Assembly: GCA_964391735.1 (NCBI GenBank)
Contig: CAYMNF010000022.1
Coordinates: 1-29,741 of the forward strand
DNA from: CAG-1031 sp964391735
GTDB lineage: Bacteria > Bacteroidota > Bacteroidia > Bacteroidales > Muribaculaceae
Direction of reading: 5' to 3'
Length of the DNA: 29,741 nt
Made by a program: the position numbers and the translations under genes. A model generated the notes under the pieces. The model searched no databases. It saw only the letters and a list, made by a program, of their open reading frames with translations, and was not told where the DNA came from. This document shows positions 8,660 through 15,970 of this stretch, piece after piece (positions within the stretch are counted from its first letter, which is position 1; the number at the start of each line of letters is the position of its first letter).

Positions 8660-9193
8660 ATGAAAAAGATTGCACTTTTGTTAGTGGCAGCCGCCATGTC
8701 TTTGTCAGCAGCAGCCAGTGATTGGTATGCAGGTGGTTCATTCGGTTTCTGGCGTAACGCAACAGACAACAACACTGTTTTCAACATCTTGCCTGAGGTT
8801 GGTTATAACCTTGACAGCAAAATGTCTTTGGGTGTAACCTTTGGTTTCCAGCATGAGTACAATGACGGCCACAGCCTCAATCTTGGCTGCATCAACCCCT
8901 ATGTTCGCTACAAATTCTTCACCAACGACCGCGTTAGCATCTTCTGCGACGGTGGTGTTGACCTCGGTTTCGGAAAGGCTAAATACAAAGGATTTGACTC
9001 AGACGCCGCCTTTACTTACGGCATCGGTTTCCGTCCCGGCATCGCCTATAACATCAGCAGCAGCTTCAGCCTGGTAGCCCATGTAGGTTACCTCGGCTAC
9101 AAAGGTGGCAACAATGCCTCAGGTGCTCCCGACCAGGGCGGTCTCGGTCTTGACCTCAACGACCTTAGCTTCGGCTTCTATTATAACTTCTGA
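8660..9193 (+). CDS. small outer-membrane beta-barrel protein
   Basis: 177 residues from ATG 8660 (MKKIALLLVAAAMSLSAAAS, signal peptide of about 20). A longer in-frame start at 8618 would bury the signal and is rejected. The mature part resembles the OmpA/OmpW-like 'outer membrane protein beta-barrel' group: alternating aromatic strands (WYAGGSFGFW, YNLDSKMSLGVTFGF, YVRYKFF, GIGFRPGIAYNISSSFSL) and a terminal FGFYYNF ending in Phe, as barrel-assembly signals usually do. About eight strands are predicted. Codon use looks biased to common codons, suggesting high expression, which agrees with the strong promoter match at 8543-8573. Specific function unknown. Confidence 0.85.
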   Translation: MKKIALLLVAAAMSLSAAASDWYAGGSFGFWRNATDNNTVFNILPEVGYNLDSKMSLGVTFGFQHEYNDGHSLNLGCINPYVRYKFFTNDRVSIFCDGGVDLGFGKAKYKGFDSDAAFTYGIGFRPGIAYNISSSFSLVAHVGYLGYKGGNNASGAPDQGGLGLDLNDLSFGFYYNF

Positions 9194-9211
9194 TAACACA
9201 TCTTCCCCCCT

Positions 9212-9248
9212 GCGAGGCTGTCTGCCACCCCCGGCACGACAGCCTCGC
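9212..9248 (+). terminator. probable terminator hairpin after the small outer-membrane gene
   Basis: A perfect 11-bp stem, 9212-9222 with 9238-9248, plus an inner TGCC/GGCA extension. It is very stable and 18 bases past the stop. The tail (CCATTTATATC) is only moderately T-rich, so terminator function is likely but not certain. A second small hairpin with T's (9309-9326, ACACC-TCCG-GGTGT) may back it up. Confidence 0.6.
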
Positions 9249-9455
9249 GCCATTTATATCTCGCGCTCATAACCCCGGGCCCGATAAAAATCTGTGTAGC
9301 AACTGGTCACACCTCCGGGTGTTTTTCATGGGTGTGTAAATTGCTGTATGTTAATTGTTTATGCTGCAATTTGTTTACTGCGAACGATGCACGGCTCGTG
9401 CAATGCGGTTAAAATATGGAGATTACGCATCCATGCCAACACAACAGGTAATCTT

Positions 9456-9653
9456 CGACCAATAAATTGGTCGTTATCAAGGCGTTAATGTTTACCGTGG
9501 GTTTCACCCACGTCTACTATCTTGCACCACTACGTGGTGAACTCACGTGCGCACAATCCGCCGCATAGCAACCGCTTTTGCGGTTGAATATCGTAGCCGT
9601 GGGTGAAACCCACGGAATGCATAATTGAAAGAAAACGACCAATTTATTGGTCG
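9456..9653. repeat. REP/BIME-like element made of nested palindromes
   Basis: The outer ends are CGACCAATAAATTGGTCG (9456-9473) and its exact reverse complement (9636-9653), each itself a palindrome. Inside are two REP-like hairpins in opposite orientation: CGTGGGT-TTC-ACCCACG at 9496-9512 and CCGTGGGT-GAA-ACCCACGG at 9597-9615. Each has GTAG one base from its 5' foot (9593-9596 on plus; 9514-9517 read on minus). A GTAG/GTGG tetranucleotide at the foot of a hairpin is the known mark of REP sequences acted on by REP-associated tyrosine transposases (RAYTs, related to IS200/IS605). The core adds hairpins at 9525-9539 (CACCAC-TAC-GTGGTG) and 9569-9586 (CAACCGC-TTTT-GCGGTTG). No transposase is encoded here, so it would be a non-autonomous copy. 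Confidence 0.7.
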
Positions 9654-9686
9654 AACAATACCCGTAATGAGGGTGTTCGTTTTTTT
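9652..9686 (+). terminator. terminator-like hairpin with T7 tail beside the palindromic element
   Basis: CGAAC and ACCC pair with GGGT and GTTCG (three-base bulge AAT, 7-nt loop), followed directly by seven T's at 9680-9686. No gene ends here on the plus strand, so it either backs up the upstream gene's termination or ends a short non-coding transcript crossing the palindromes. Confidence 0.55.
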
Positions 9687-9833
9687 GCGTATTAGTCAGT
9701 TACCCAGGTATTTACTCAGTAATTTGTTTACCGCGAACGTAGGGCCGCACGAGCCGTACGGGTATTATGCCGTTGTCTGTAAAACTTTATTAATCTGTAA
9801 TTTATGTTGGATTACGTTTTCATTACCCCCAAC

Positions 9834-9868
9834 AAAAAACTGCGGCCCGGGGTGGGTCGCAGTTTTTT
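9834..9868. terminator. intrinsic terminator for the DUF5689 operon
   Basis: Arms AAAAAACTGCG (9834-9844) and CGCAGTTTTTT (9858-9868) extend inwards with GCCC/GGGT for a ~15-bp stem, with a U-tract for either direction. It lies 17 bases past the stop of the minus-strand gene at 9886 and probably ends the TonB/DUF5689 operon. Confidence 0.85.
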
Positions 9869-9885
9869 GTGTCGTGGATGGTTTT

Positions 9886-11136
9886 TTAGGGGATAAGTTC
9901 AAACTCTGAGGCGGCTCCCGTGTTGCCGGTGATGCCCCATGTGCCAAGTACCTTTGAGAAGGTTCCCTGAATCTTAATGGCCTTGCCATAGTTTTCGGGA
10001 TGCTCAACAAGGTTAACCTGGCTGCGGAATTCGCTGTCAGCCGGTAGCTGAACTATCAGGCAGTTGCGGTAGTTTTTCTCAGTTGCCGACGGGCCGATTA
10101 CTATGGTCAGCGGCATGGTTACCTGTGAGGTAAACTCTATGTCGGCGTTTGAGGTTACGGTGGTTACACCCGGGGCAACTGCACCTACTATGTAGCCCAT
10201 TACCCAGCCTGAGCCGCCCTGTCCGGTTGACTCAAAGTTGATAACGTTGCCTATGCTGAAGGGTTTCTCTTTTGTACCGCCATCCTCGGGGATTGAGACA
10301 AAGCCAATGCAGTCGCTCTTGGCGCGCAAAAGCAGCTGCCAGCCTGAGGTGCCGTAGTAACTGAGGATACCAACAACCGAGCCGTTGCCCTCCGGAAGCA
10401 AGTCGTCCCAGAAGTTTGAGTAACCGCTGGTGCGTACAATCACTGAGGTGCCGTCTGAGAGGATGAGGTTGCGATTGGTGGTAACATGTAGTCCGTCGGT
10501 GAAGTCCAGCTTACCGCCCTCCTCAAAGTGGCAGTTGTCAAAACGCACCAACTGGCTCTGCATCTTTATCTGGTTGGCGGCGGTGGTGCCAAGATCAGCC
10601 GATGTTATTGTAAGGGTGTCAACCTTGGCGAGGTCGGGCAGTCCGTTGAGTTGAGTGTGAGCCAGGAAGAACTCTTTGGGCATAAAGGTTGCCTCCCAGG
10701 CATTGCCGGCGGCATACCACTCGGGGAAACCTATCTGCTGCAGGCCGTTGTATTTGCCCACATACATGTCGGTGAGGTCAACAACAACCTCCTGGCCTAC
10801 GCGCAGCGTGGAGTACATGCTGTTGGCGTTGATCGAGAAGGCAAGCGCGCCCGTGGCATCCTGGATCACCAGGCTCTTGTAGATGTTGCCCGATGCGTCT
10901 GACGAGATAATGCGCCCCGCAATTATTATGTGCTCCCCGGCCTCGTTCAGCGCCACGGTGTCAATATAGTTGGTTGCGTCATTCCAATACTGGGTCTTGA
11001 ACTCGGCAATCGTGGTGTTGGGGGTCCAGGTAGCTTTGGGGTCCTCCATGGCGGGGGCATCAACGTCATCCTGACAGGATGCAAGGCCCAGCATCGCCAC
11101 AAAAGCAACCGCAAATATGTTTTTGATATTTTTCAT
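9886..11136 (-). CDS. lipoprotein with DUF5689 and DUF6359-like domains
   Basis: 416 residues with a lipoprotein signal (MLGLASC, Cys ~21), predicted to be envelope- or surface-anchored. Residues ~40-285 form a DUF5689 unit: TTIAEFKTQYWNDATNYIDT, GEHIIIAGRIISSDASGNIYKSLVIQD, VGQEVVVDLTDMYVGKYNGLQQIGF, ending SDCIGF. The C-terminal ~125 residues (PFSIGNVINF, GWVMGYIVGAV, NYRNCLIVQLP, VEHPENYGKAIKIQG) fit the DUF6359 pattern. Both have the strand order of OB-like folds, but that is inference and function is unknown. The N-terminal half is closely related to the gene 12 bases upstream (11149-12819), down to long nucleotide matches, so a duplication is likely. Last gene of the receptor operon. 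Confidence 0.8.
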   Translation of the reverse strand: MKNIKNIFAVAFVAMLGLASCQDDVDAPAMEDPKATWTPNTTIAEFKTQYWNDATNYIDTVALNEAGEHIIIAGRIISSDASGNIYKSLVIQDATGALAFSINANSMYSTLRVGQEVVVDLTDMYVGKYNGLQQIGFPEWYAAGNAWEATFMPKEFFLAHTQLNGLPDLAKVDTLTITSADLGTTAANQIKMQSQLVRFDNCHFEEGGKLDFTDGLHVTTNRNLILSDGTSVIVRTSGYSNFWDDLLPEGNGSVVGILSYYGTSGWQLLLRAKSDCIGFVSIPEDGGTKEKPFSIGNVINFESTGQGGSGWVMGYIVGAVAPGVTTVTSNADIEFTSQVTMPLTIVIGPSATEKNYRNCLIVQLPADSEFRSQVNLVEHPENYGKAIKIQGTFSKVLGTWGITGNTGAASEFELIP

Positions 11137-11148
11137 TGTTGCAACATC

Positions 11149-12819
11149 TTATTTATAAAGGTTTTTAAAACGGTTTTTGGCAGCCCCGCTGAAGCCCGTG
11201 CAATCCTCGTTGCTGTTCAGCAACAGTTGCCAGCTGCCGTTGAAGTAGCTTGCCACGGCTGTGACGGTGCCGTTGCCGGCCGGGAGCATCTCATTCTTGA
11301 ACGATGCATAGTTTGATGTACGTACAACTATCGATTTGCCTTGGGCATCCATCAGGTTCTGGTTTGTGGTTGACCCGTTGCGGATAAACGCCTCCTTGCC
11401 ACCGTTCTGGAAGTGTACATCGCTGAGGGTTATCAGGCGGCCCTGCCACTTGATAAGCCCTTCGGCATTGCCGCTGCCTATTGAGGTGAGCTCACTGATG
11501 GTTGTGGGCACGGGGACAACGTTTGATGCCTGGGCCACACCCACCATGCGCACATGGCTCTGGAAGGCGGTCAGTGCCATACGTCCCACCTCGGTGCCAC
11601 CGTTGTAGGGCTCTGAGCGGCCGATGCACATCAGGCCGGCATATTTACCGATGTCAAGCCCCGTGGCGTTCACAAGAATCTTTTGCCCGTAGGCATAGGT
11701 CTTATAGATGCTGTTGGCATCCAGGCTGATGGCTATGCCACCGGTCTCATCGGCTATGAACAGATATTTGTAGATGTTGCCCGATGCGTCTGATGATACC
11801 ACTGTGGCCTCAAAGATATAGTCCTCATCATCAGCGTTCTTGCCGATGGTTACGGCGTAGTTGTTTTCGCTCTGCCAGAACAGCGCCTTCAGCTCGCTGA
11901 TGGTGATGTTGGCCTCAGCACCCGGTGTCACAGGCGTGTCAGGGTTGTCAGGATCAGAAGGATCCATGCTGTCAAACCCTATGCAGTCGCTGACGGTGCG
12001 CAGGGTCAGCTGCCAGTCAGTACCGTAGTATCCGAGTATAGCAACCACCGACCCCTCGCCCGTGGGCAGCATGTCTGAAGCAAAAGTGGCGTACCCTGAG
12101 TTGCGTACCGTGATGGTGTTGCCATTGGCATCAACCAACTGGCGGTTGGCATTGCTGCCTGTGGGTGCAAAGGGCACTGAGCCGCCGTCGGCAAAGTGTA
12201 CATTGTCAAGTCGCACCAACTGGCTTTGCCAGCGCTGCAACCCGGCGGCATCCTTTGAGGCGTTCAGCTCATCAATGGTGGTTGTGATGGTGTCAACCTT
12301 GGCTGCGTTGGGCAACCCGTTCATCTGGGAATGTTCCTGGAAAAAGGTGTAATCCATAAAGGTAGCCTCCCAGGCGTTGCCGGCAGCATACCATTCGGGA
12401 TAACCCATCTGCTGCAGACCGTTGTATTTGCCTATGAACATATCGGTGAGGTCTATCACAACCTCCTGGCCAACACGGTACGTCTCATACATCTTCGTCT
12501 GGTTGATTGAGAAGGTGAGGGCAGCCGTCTCGTCCTGTATCACCAGGTTCTTATACACGTTGCCTGACTCATCGTTGGCAATAACGCGGCCTGCGATTAT
12601 CACATGTTCACCGGCTGTTGTCAGCTCAATGGTATCAATATAGTTGCGGGCATCATCCCAATATTGGGCCTTAACCTCGGCAATGGTCGTATTGGCTTTT
12701 AATGTGGCTTCAGGGACAATGATGGGTGGGTAGTCAAAGTCATTGTCGCAACTTGTCATGGCCCCGCCCAAAGCAATCGCCGTCAACGCCGCCACCGGCA
12801 ATATTTTATGTAGTTTCAT
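11149..12819 (-). CDS. lipoprotein with two DUF5689 units
   Basis: 556 residues from ATG 12819 (MKLHKILPVAALTA, lipobox GAMTSC). A TTG start at 12834 would add MILDI and is less likely. Two DUF5689 units follow in tandem: the first from ~46 (NTTIAEVKAQYWDDARNYIDT) to ~285 (SDCIGF), then a Pro/Asp-rich linker (DPDNPDTPVTP), and the second from ~305 (ITISELKALFWQSENNYAV) to EDCTGF near the C-terminus. Each unit contains the hallmark GN(V/I)YK(N/Y)L and GQ...GKY.GL. The first unit is closer to the single unit in the next gene than to the second unit here. It starts 27 bases after the receptor stop, implying cotranscription. Probable surface partner of the TonB receptor; ligand unknown. Confidence 0.8.
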   Translation of the reverse strand: MKLHKILPVAALTAIALGGAMTSCDNDFDYPPIIVPEATLKANTTIAEVKAQYWDDARNYIDTIELTTAGEHVIIAGRVIANDESGNVYKNLVIQDETAALTFSINQTKMYETYRVGQEVVIDLTDMFIGKYNGLQQMGYPEWYAAGNAWEATFMDYTFFQEHSQMNGLPNAAKVDTITTTIDELNASKDAAGLQRWQSQLVRLDNVHFADGGSVPFAPTGSNANRQLVDANGNTITVRNSGYATFASDMLPTGEGSVVAILGYYGTDWQLTLRTVSDCIGFDSMDPSDPDNPDTPVTPGAEANITISELKALFWQSENNYAVTIGKNADDEDYIFEATVVSSDASGNIYKYLFIADETGGIAISLDANSIYKTYAYGQKILVNATGLDIGKYAGLMCIGRSEPYNGGTEVGRMALTAFQSHVRMVGVAQASNVVPVPTTISELTSIGSGNAEGLIKWQGRLITLSDVHFQNGGKEAFIRNGSTTNQNLMDAQGKSIVVRTSNYASFKNEMLPAGNGTVTAVASYFNGSWQLLLNSNEDCTGFSGAAKNRFKNLYK

Positions 12820-12846
12820 GATGTCTAAAATCAATTTATGGTTGTA

Positions 12847-15606
12847 TTAGAAGCGTATGCCGGCGTTGATGAAGACGCGTATACCCTGAGCATAATAATA
12901 CTTGTTGGGATACTTGGTGGCATCGTAGTTGGTGTAGTCAAAGCGTCCTTGCTGGTAACCGTAGGTCTGGATCTTGCGGTTATTCAGCAGGTTGTATACC
13001 TGCAGGTTGAGGTTGAGCTGATACTTGCGAGCTATGTATATGAGCTTGCCAACCGAGGCGTTCAGCACAAAGGCGTTGTTGAGCTTGTCCTGGTCGGCCA
13101 GAGACTTCATCTTAGCCTCGAGTTCGGCACGGTCGGGATATTTCTCCCACAGGTTGGGGAGTGCCTCGTGGCGTACCGGCGACAGATTGACGTATGCATC
13201 GCCCATCCATGAGGCGTTAACGTTGAAGAACCATGACTTGGGGGCTGCCCAGTCAATGCCTACATTGACAGCTGTCTGCGGGGTACCACCCACGTAGAAG
13301 TTCTTGAGGTATACGGTCTGGGTGGTATCAGGCATCATACCGTTCTCGTAAGAGCGGGTACCCGTCGGGCGGTTCTTGTACTGATAGCGGGCAAAGGTCC
13401 CGGCAGCTGACAGTGTCAGTGAGGGGGTAAGCTTGTATGCCATACCTATCTCAATACCTTTGAAGCATTTGCGTACACCCTTCAAAACATAGTTCATGAA
13501 GGTTGAGTACTGGTCGTCATAGAACGATGTGCGCTCGGTCTGGTCATAGAACTCAGTCCAGAAGCCGCCCACTGAACCGCGGAAGCGACGATAGTTCCAC
13601 ACGTATGAGATGTCGCCTGAGAGGATGCGTTCAGCCTTCAGCCCTTCGATGGTGGTGTCCTTGATGCGCGGTGATATGTAGCTGTATTCAAACAACGGTG
13701 CCTCGCTGCCGTAGCTGGCGTGGGCCGTGATGAAGTTGCGGCCGTCAATCTTGTATACGGCGCCGGCCTTCACGCTTGCCGTGAAGAAGTCGTGGGTCTG
13801 ACCCTTGCCGTATGAGTTGTTGGGGGCGCGGCCATTGCGCATCTTGCCATCGCGCTGGAAGGACTCATAGTTCACCTCAACGCCATAGTTGATATCCCAG
13901 TGCTGCAGATTGATGGTGTTCTGCGCCCAGAGGGTGCCCTTGTATGCGTTTATGTCATAGTCATAACCGAAGCGGTCACCCTTGACAACCTTGCGGTCAG
14001 GGTCATTGAGGTTGTTTTGCAGAATGTCAGGGTCTGCAGGGAAGTCGCGCTCTGAGTAGGTGTCAATATCTACCCAATATTTACCACCCAGAAGGTCGCG
14101 GATGGTCTTGAAATATGAGGCGCGGGTGTAGTTGAAGGTGGCACCGGCCTGCAGGTTCATGAAGTCGTTGAGCTTGGTGTTCAACGTTGAGTTCAGTATC
14201 AGGTTGAACTGGTTTGAGTGGCGGTCCTCAAGGATGTATGATGAGCCACCGCGACGGCTGCCAAGCTCGCTTTCTCCCATCAGGTTGTTGAGGTAGTTGG
14301 TTTGGTACATGCCATCCCAGTCAAGCTGACGGAATGACTCGTCATGTTTCCACAAGTCGGTATAGAGGTCAAAGACCTCGGGATCATCCTTGTAAAATGA
14401 GGGGAATCGGCGGTAATAGTCGGCACGCGGGTCGGCTGAGTTGTACCAGCTCAGGGCTGAGGTGGCATAGTGTACCCACCGCACGGCAAGCGCGGTGTTC
14501 ACCGTTGTCTTCATGTCCTTCCCTTTCCACAACCAGTTAAGGATAGCAGTGGGGTCAAAGGTGTTGATGATCTTTGAAGAACGCTTTTTCCCATCTTGCC
14601 AGCCCCAGTTGGGATTGTAGAGGTAGTTGTCAGTAAGCTCGTATGCCTCAAGGAAGGTCGCTGAGTTAGTGGCGCGTTGCGTCGGGGCCCCGTAAACCGT
14701 CAGGTTCAGGGAGTTGTTGGCGTTCAGCATTTTCTCAACTGACAGGAAGAGGCCGAATGAGTTGTAGAAAGTTCCCTCGATTATACCCTCATTGGCATAG
14801 CGGCCTACGGCACCGGCGGTGACTGCCCAACCGTGCTTGTTCATGCCCGTTGAGTACATCAGCATGGCACGCCACATGTAGTTTGAGTTTGTGAAGGCCA
14901 CTGAGCCGTTGAAGCCCGGTGCATATTTACCCGCAAAGGTGTTGATGTTGGCTGACCCGCCGATGTTGCCGAAACCGTAGTCTGCTGGGTCCATACCCAT
15001 GGTGTTGGTGCGGTTGCGGAAGGCACGGTTCATACCGCCGAGGCTTGAGTAGTTGAAGCGCCCGCGCGCCAGGTCATTTAAGGGTACACCGTTCATATAA
15101 GTGGTGGTGTATTGCGAGTCATAGCCACGGAAGCGGAAACGCATAATGCTGAAGTCATAGTTTACAGCATTGAAGTAGATGTTGTCGCTGGCTCCCACCA
15201 GGGCCGAGATGCTCTGGGCCGACGACTCGTCGTCATCAAGAATCGACTGGTCAAAAGTCAACTCTTGCTGGCTGTCACGAAAACCGGAGTCCATGTTGGA
15301 ATCCTTTATCTTCATCTCGCCCAATTGTGATACCTCACCCTTGTCAACGTTGATGGGTTGTGTGAGGTCGTTGTAGCCAAAGGCGGCAATAATCAACACG
15401 TCTTCACCCGGCAGGGCGTTCGGGATGATGAATTCGCCGTTAGGGCCTGTCGTTGTGGTCAGGTTTTGGCCATTGAGCATAACTGTGGCTCCGGCAATCG
15501 GTTGTCCCGTGGTGGAGTCAACAATCTTGCCCGCGACCCCTGTGTTTTGTGCAAGCGCCGGCATAACCGTCGCTAACAGAAGTAGCAGAAACAGTTTTAG
15601 TTTCAT
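12847..15606 (-). CDS. TonB-dependent receptor with carboxypeptidase-like N-terminal domain
   Basis: 919 residues; active outer-membrane import driven by TonB-ExbBD. Signal peptide 1-19 (PALAQ), then a carboxypeptidase-D regulatory-like Ig fold at ~22-100 (GVAGKIVDSTTGQPIAGATVML), a plug domain ~115-230 (NDLARGRFNYSSLGG, DYGFGNIGGSANI), and a 22-strand barrel ending in INAGIRF. It is somewhat short for a SusC-type receptor, and no SusD gene lies beside it, so it is not a standard starch-utilisation pair. Instead it is followed by two DUF5689 lipoproteins, likely accessory binding proteins. The ligand cannot be read from sequence. A well-formed promoter lies at 15681-15712. Confidence 0.9.
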   Translation of the reverse strand: MKLKLFLLLLLATVMPALAQNTGVAGKIVDSTTGQPIAGATVMLNGQNLTTTTGPNGEFIIPNALPGEDVLIIAAFGYNDLTQPINVDKGEVSQLGEMKIKDSNMDSGFRDSQQELTFDQSILDDDESSAQSISALVGASDNIYFNAVNYDFSIMRFRFRGYDSQYTTTYMNGVPLNDLARGRFNYSSLGGMNRAFRNRTNTMGMDPADYGFGNIGGSANINTFAGKYAPGFNGSVAFTNSNYMWRAMLMYSTGMNKHGWAVTAGAVGRYANEGIIEGTFYNSFGLFLSVEKMLNANNSLNLTVYGAPTQRATNSATFLEAYELTDNYLYNPNWGWQDGKKRSSKIINTFDPTAILNWLWKGKDMKTTVNTALAVRWVHYATSALSWYNSADPRADYYRRFPSFYKDDPEVFDLYTDLWKHDESFRQLDWDGMYQTNYLNNLMGESELGSRRGGSSYILEDRHSNQFNLILNSTLNTKLNDFMNLQAGATFNYTRASYFKTIRDLLGGKYWVDIDTYSERDFPADPDILQNNLNDPDRKVVKGDRFGYDYDINAYKGTLWAQNTINLQHWDINYGVEVNYESFQRDGKMRNGRAPNNSYGKGQTHDFFTASVKAGAVYKIDGRNFITAHASYGSEAPLFEYSYISPRIKDTTIEGLKAERILSGDISYVWNYRRFRGSVGGFWTEFYDQTERTSFYDDQYSTFMNYVLKGVRKCFKGIEIGMAYKLTPSLTLSAAGTFARYQYKNRPTGTRSYENGMMPDTTQTVYLKNFYVGGTPQTAVNVGIDWAAPKSWFFNVNASWMGDAYVNLSPVRHEALPNLWEKYPDRAELEAKMKSLADQDKLNNAFVLNASVGKLIYIARKYQLNLNLQVYNLLNNRKIQTYGYQQGRFDYTNYDATKYPNKYYYAQGIRVFINAGIRF

Positions 15607-15680
15607 GTTGTGATTTATAGGTTGAATTGATGATAGTCAGAAAAAAGGTAGCATGCCGATGACACATCGCCATCAGCACA

Positions 15681-15712
15681 CAAAAATAGATAAAATCTGA
15701 TATAAACACAAA
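15681..15712 (-). promoter_or_regulatory. Bacteroidota promoter for the TonB receptor operon
   Basis: On the minus strand, TTTG (15712-15709), a 20-bp spacer and TATTTTTG (15688-15681) match the consensus, giving a leader of about 70 nt. A second TATTTTTG lies at 15716-15709 but lacks an upstream partner. Confidence 0.65.
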
Positions 15713-15780
15713 AATACCCCCGTTTCTACACCTTTTTAACACCTTTGCTCCGGGGTGCACGATGAATGTTCCGGTCGGGG

Positions 15781-15811
15781 TTGCAGAATTGGCGTGGAGT
15801 TGCTATCTTTG
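15781..15811 (+). promoter_or_regulatory. Bacteroidota promoter for tRNA-Leu
   Basis: TTG at 15781-15783, a 20-bp spacer and TATCTTTG at 15804-15811 sit 13 bases before the mature tRNA 5' end, as expected for a tRNA gene. Confidence 0.65.
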
Positions 15812-15824
15812 CCGCGAGGAAACA

Positions 15825-15908
15825 GCTCGAATGGTGGAATGGTAGACACGAGGGACTTAAAATCCCTTGGCCATTGCGGCTGTGCGGGTTCGAGTCCCGC
15901 TTCGAGCA
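15825..15908 (+). tRNA. tRNA-Leu, anticodon UAA
   Basis: The acceptor stem GCTCGAA (15825-15831) pairs with TTCGAGC (15901-15907), with discriminator A at 15908 and no encoded CCA. The anticodon stem-loop GGGA-CTTAAAA-TCCC has anticodon TAA. The T arm is GCGGG-TTCGAGT-CCCGC. A long variable arm (around GGCCATTGCGGCT) marks a class II tRNA, consistent with Leu. Translates UUA and UUG codons. Confidence 0.95.
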
Positions 15909-15914
15909 CTCAGG

Positions 15915-15953
15915 TTAAGCACTCGGCCTTCTCGGTCGGGTGTTAATCTTTTT
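15915..15953 (+). terminator. terminator hairpin after tRNA-Leu
   Basis: TTAA-g-CACTCGGCC pairs with GGTCGGGTG-TTAA (two G-U pairs, one bulge), followed by TCTTTTT. It probably ends the tRNA transcript. The metallopeptidase gene starts 18 bases later without a clear promoter, so partial read-through is possible. Confidence 0.7.
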
Positions 15954-15970
15954 ACAGAAGATAAGTAGTT

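Larger units (their letters stand above)
9368..9739. repeat. 19-nt direct repeat flanking the palindromic element
   Basis: AATTTGTTTACTGCGAACG at 9368-9386 recurs as AATTTGTTTACCGCGAACG at 9721-9739 (18 of 19 identical), 353 bp apart and on either side of the element. Each copy is followed within about 10 bases by CGGCTCGTGC (9392-9401) or its reverse complement GCACGAGCCG (9747-9756). Too long for a usual target-site duplication; it may be part of a larger composite repeat. Confidence 0.75.
9194..9885. other. 692-bp gene-free, repeat-rich intergenic region
   Basis: No convincing protein gene is seen on either strand. It contains the hairpin at 9212-9248, a small hairpin at 9309-9326, the nested REP/BIME-like element at 9456-9653, a terminator-like hairpin ending in T7 at 9652-9686, a 19-nt direct repeat (9368-9386 and 9721-9739), a 10-bp inverted repeat (9657-9666 with 9757-9766), and the terminator at 9834-9868 shared by convergent genes. 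Confidence 0.8.

Noticed and set aside
9456..9653. CRISPR array or partial array
   Set aside because: The repeats are inverted and palindromic with unequal spacing, not regularly spaced direct repeats, and no cas gene is present.
9625..9909. 94-codon open frame on the plus strand in the repeat-rich gap
   Set aside because: It begins inside the outer palindrome, crosses two terminator hairpins and runs into the convergent DUF5689 gene. It resembles no family.
12847..15606. Classical SusC/SusD polysaccharide-utilisation locus
   Set aside because: No SusD-like gene, glycoside hydrolase or hybrid two-component sensor is near. The partners are DUF5689 lipoproteins.
15755..15946. 63-codon open frame over the tRNA-Leu gene
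   Set aside because: It reads straight through the tRNA and its terminator, so it is an accident of frame.
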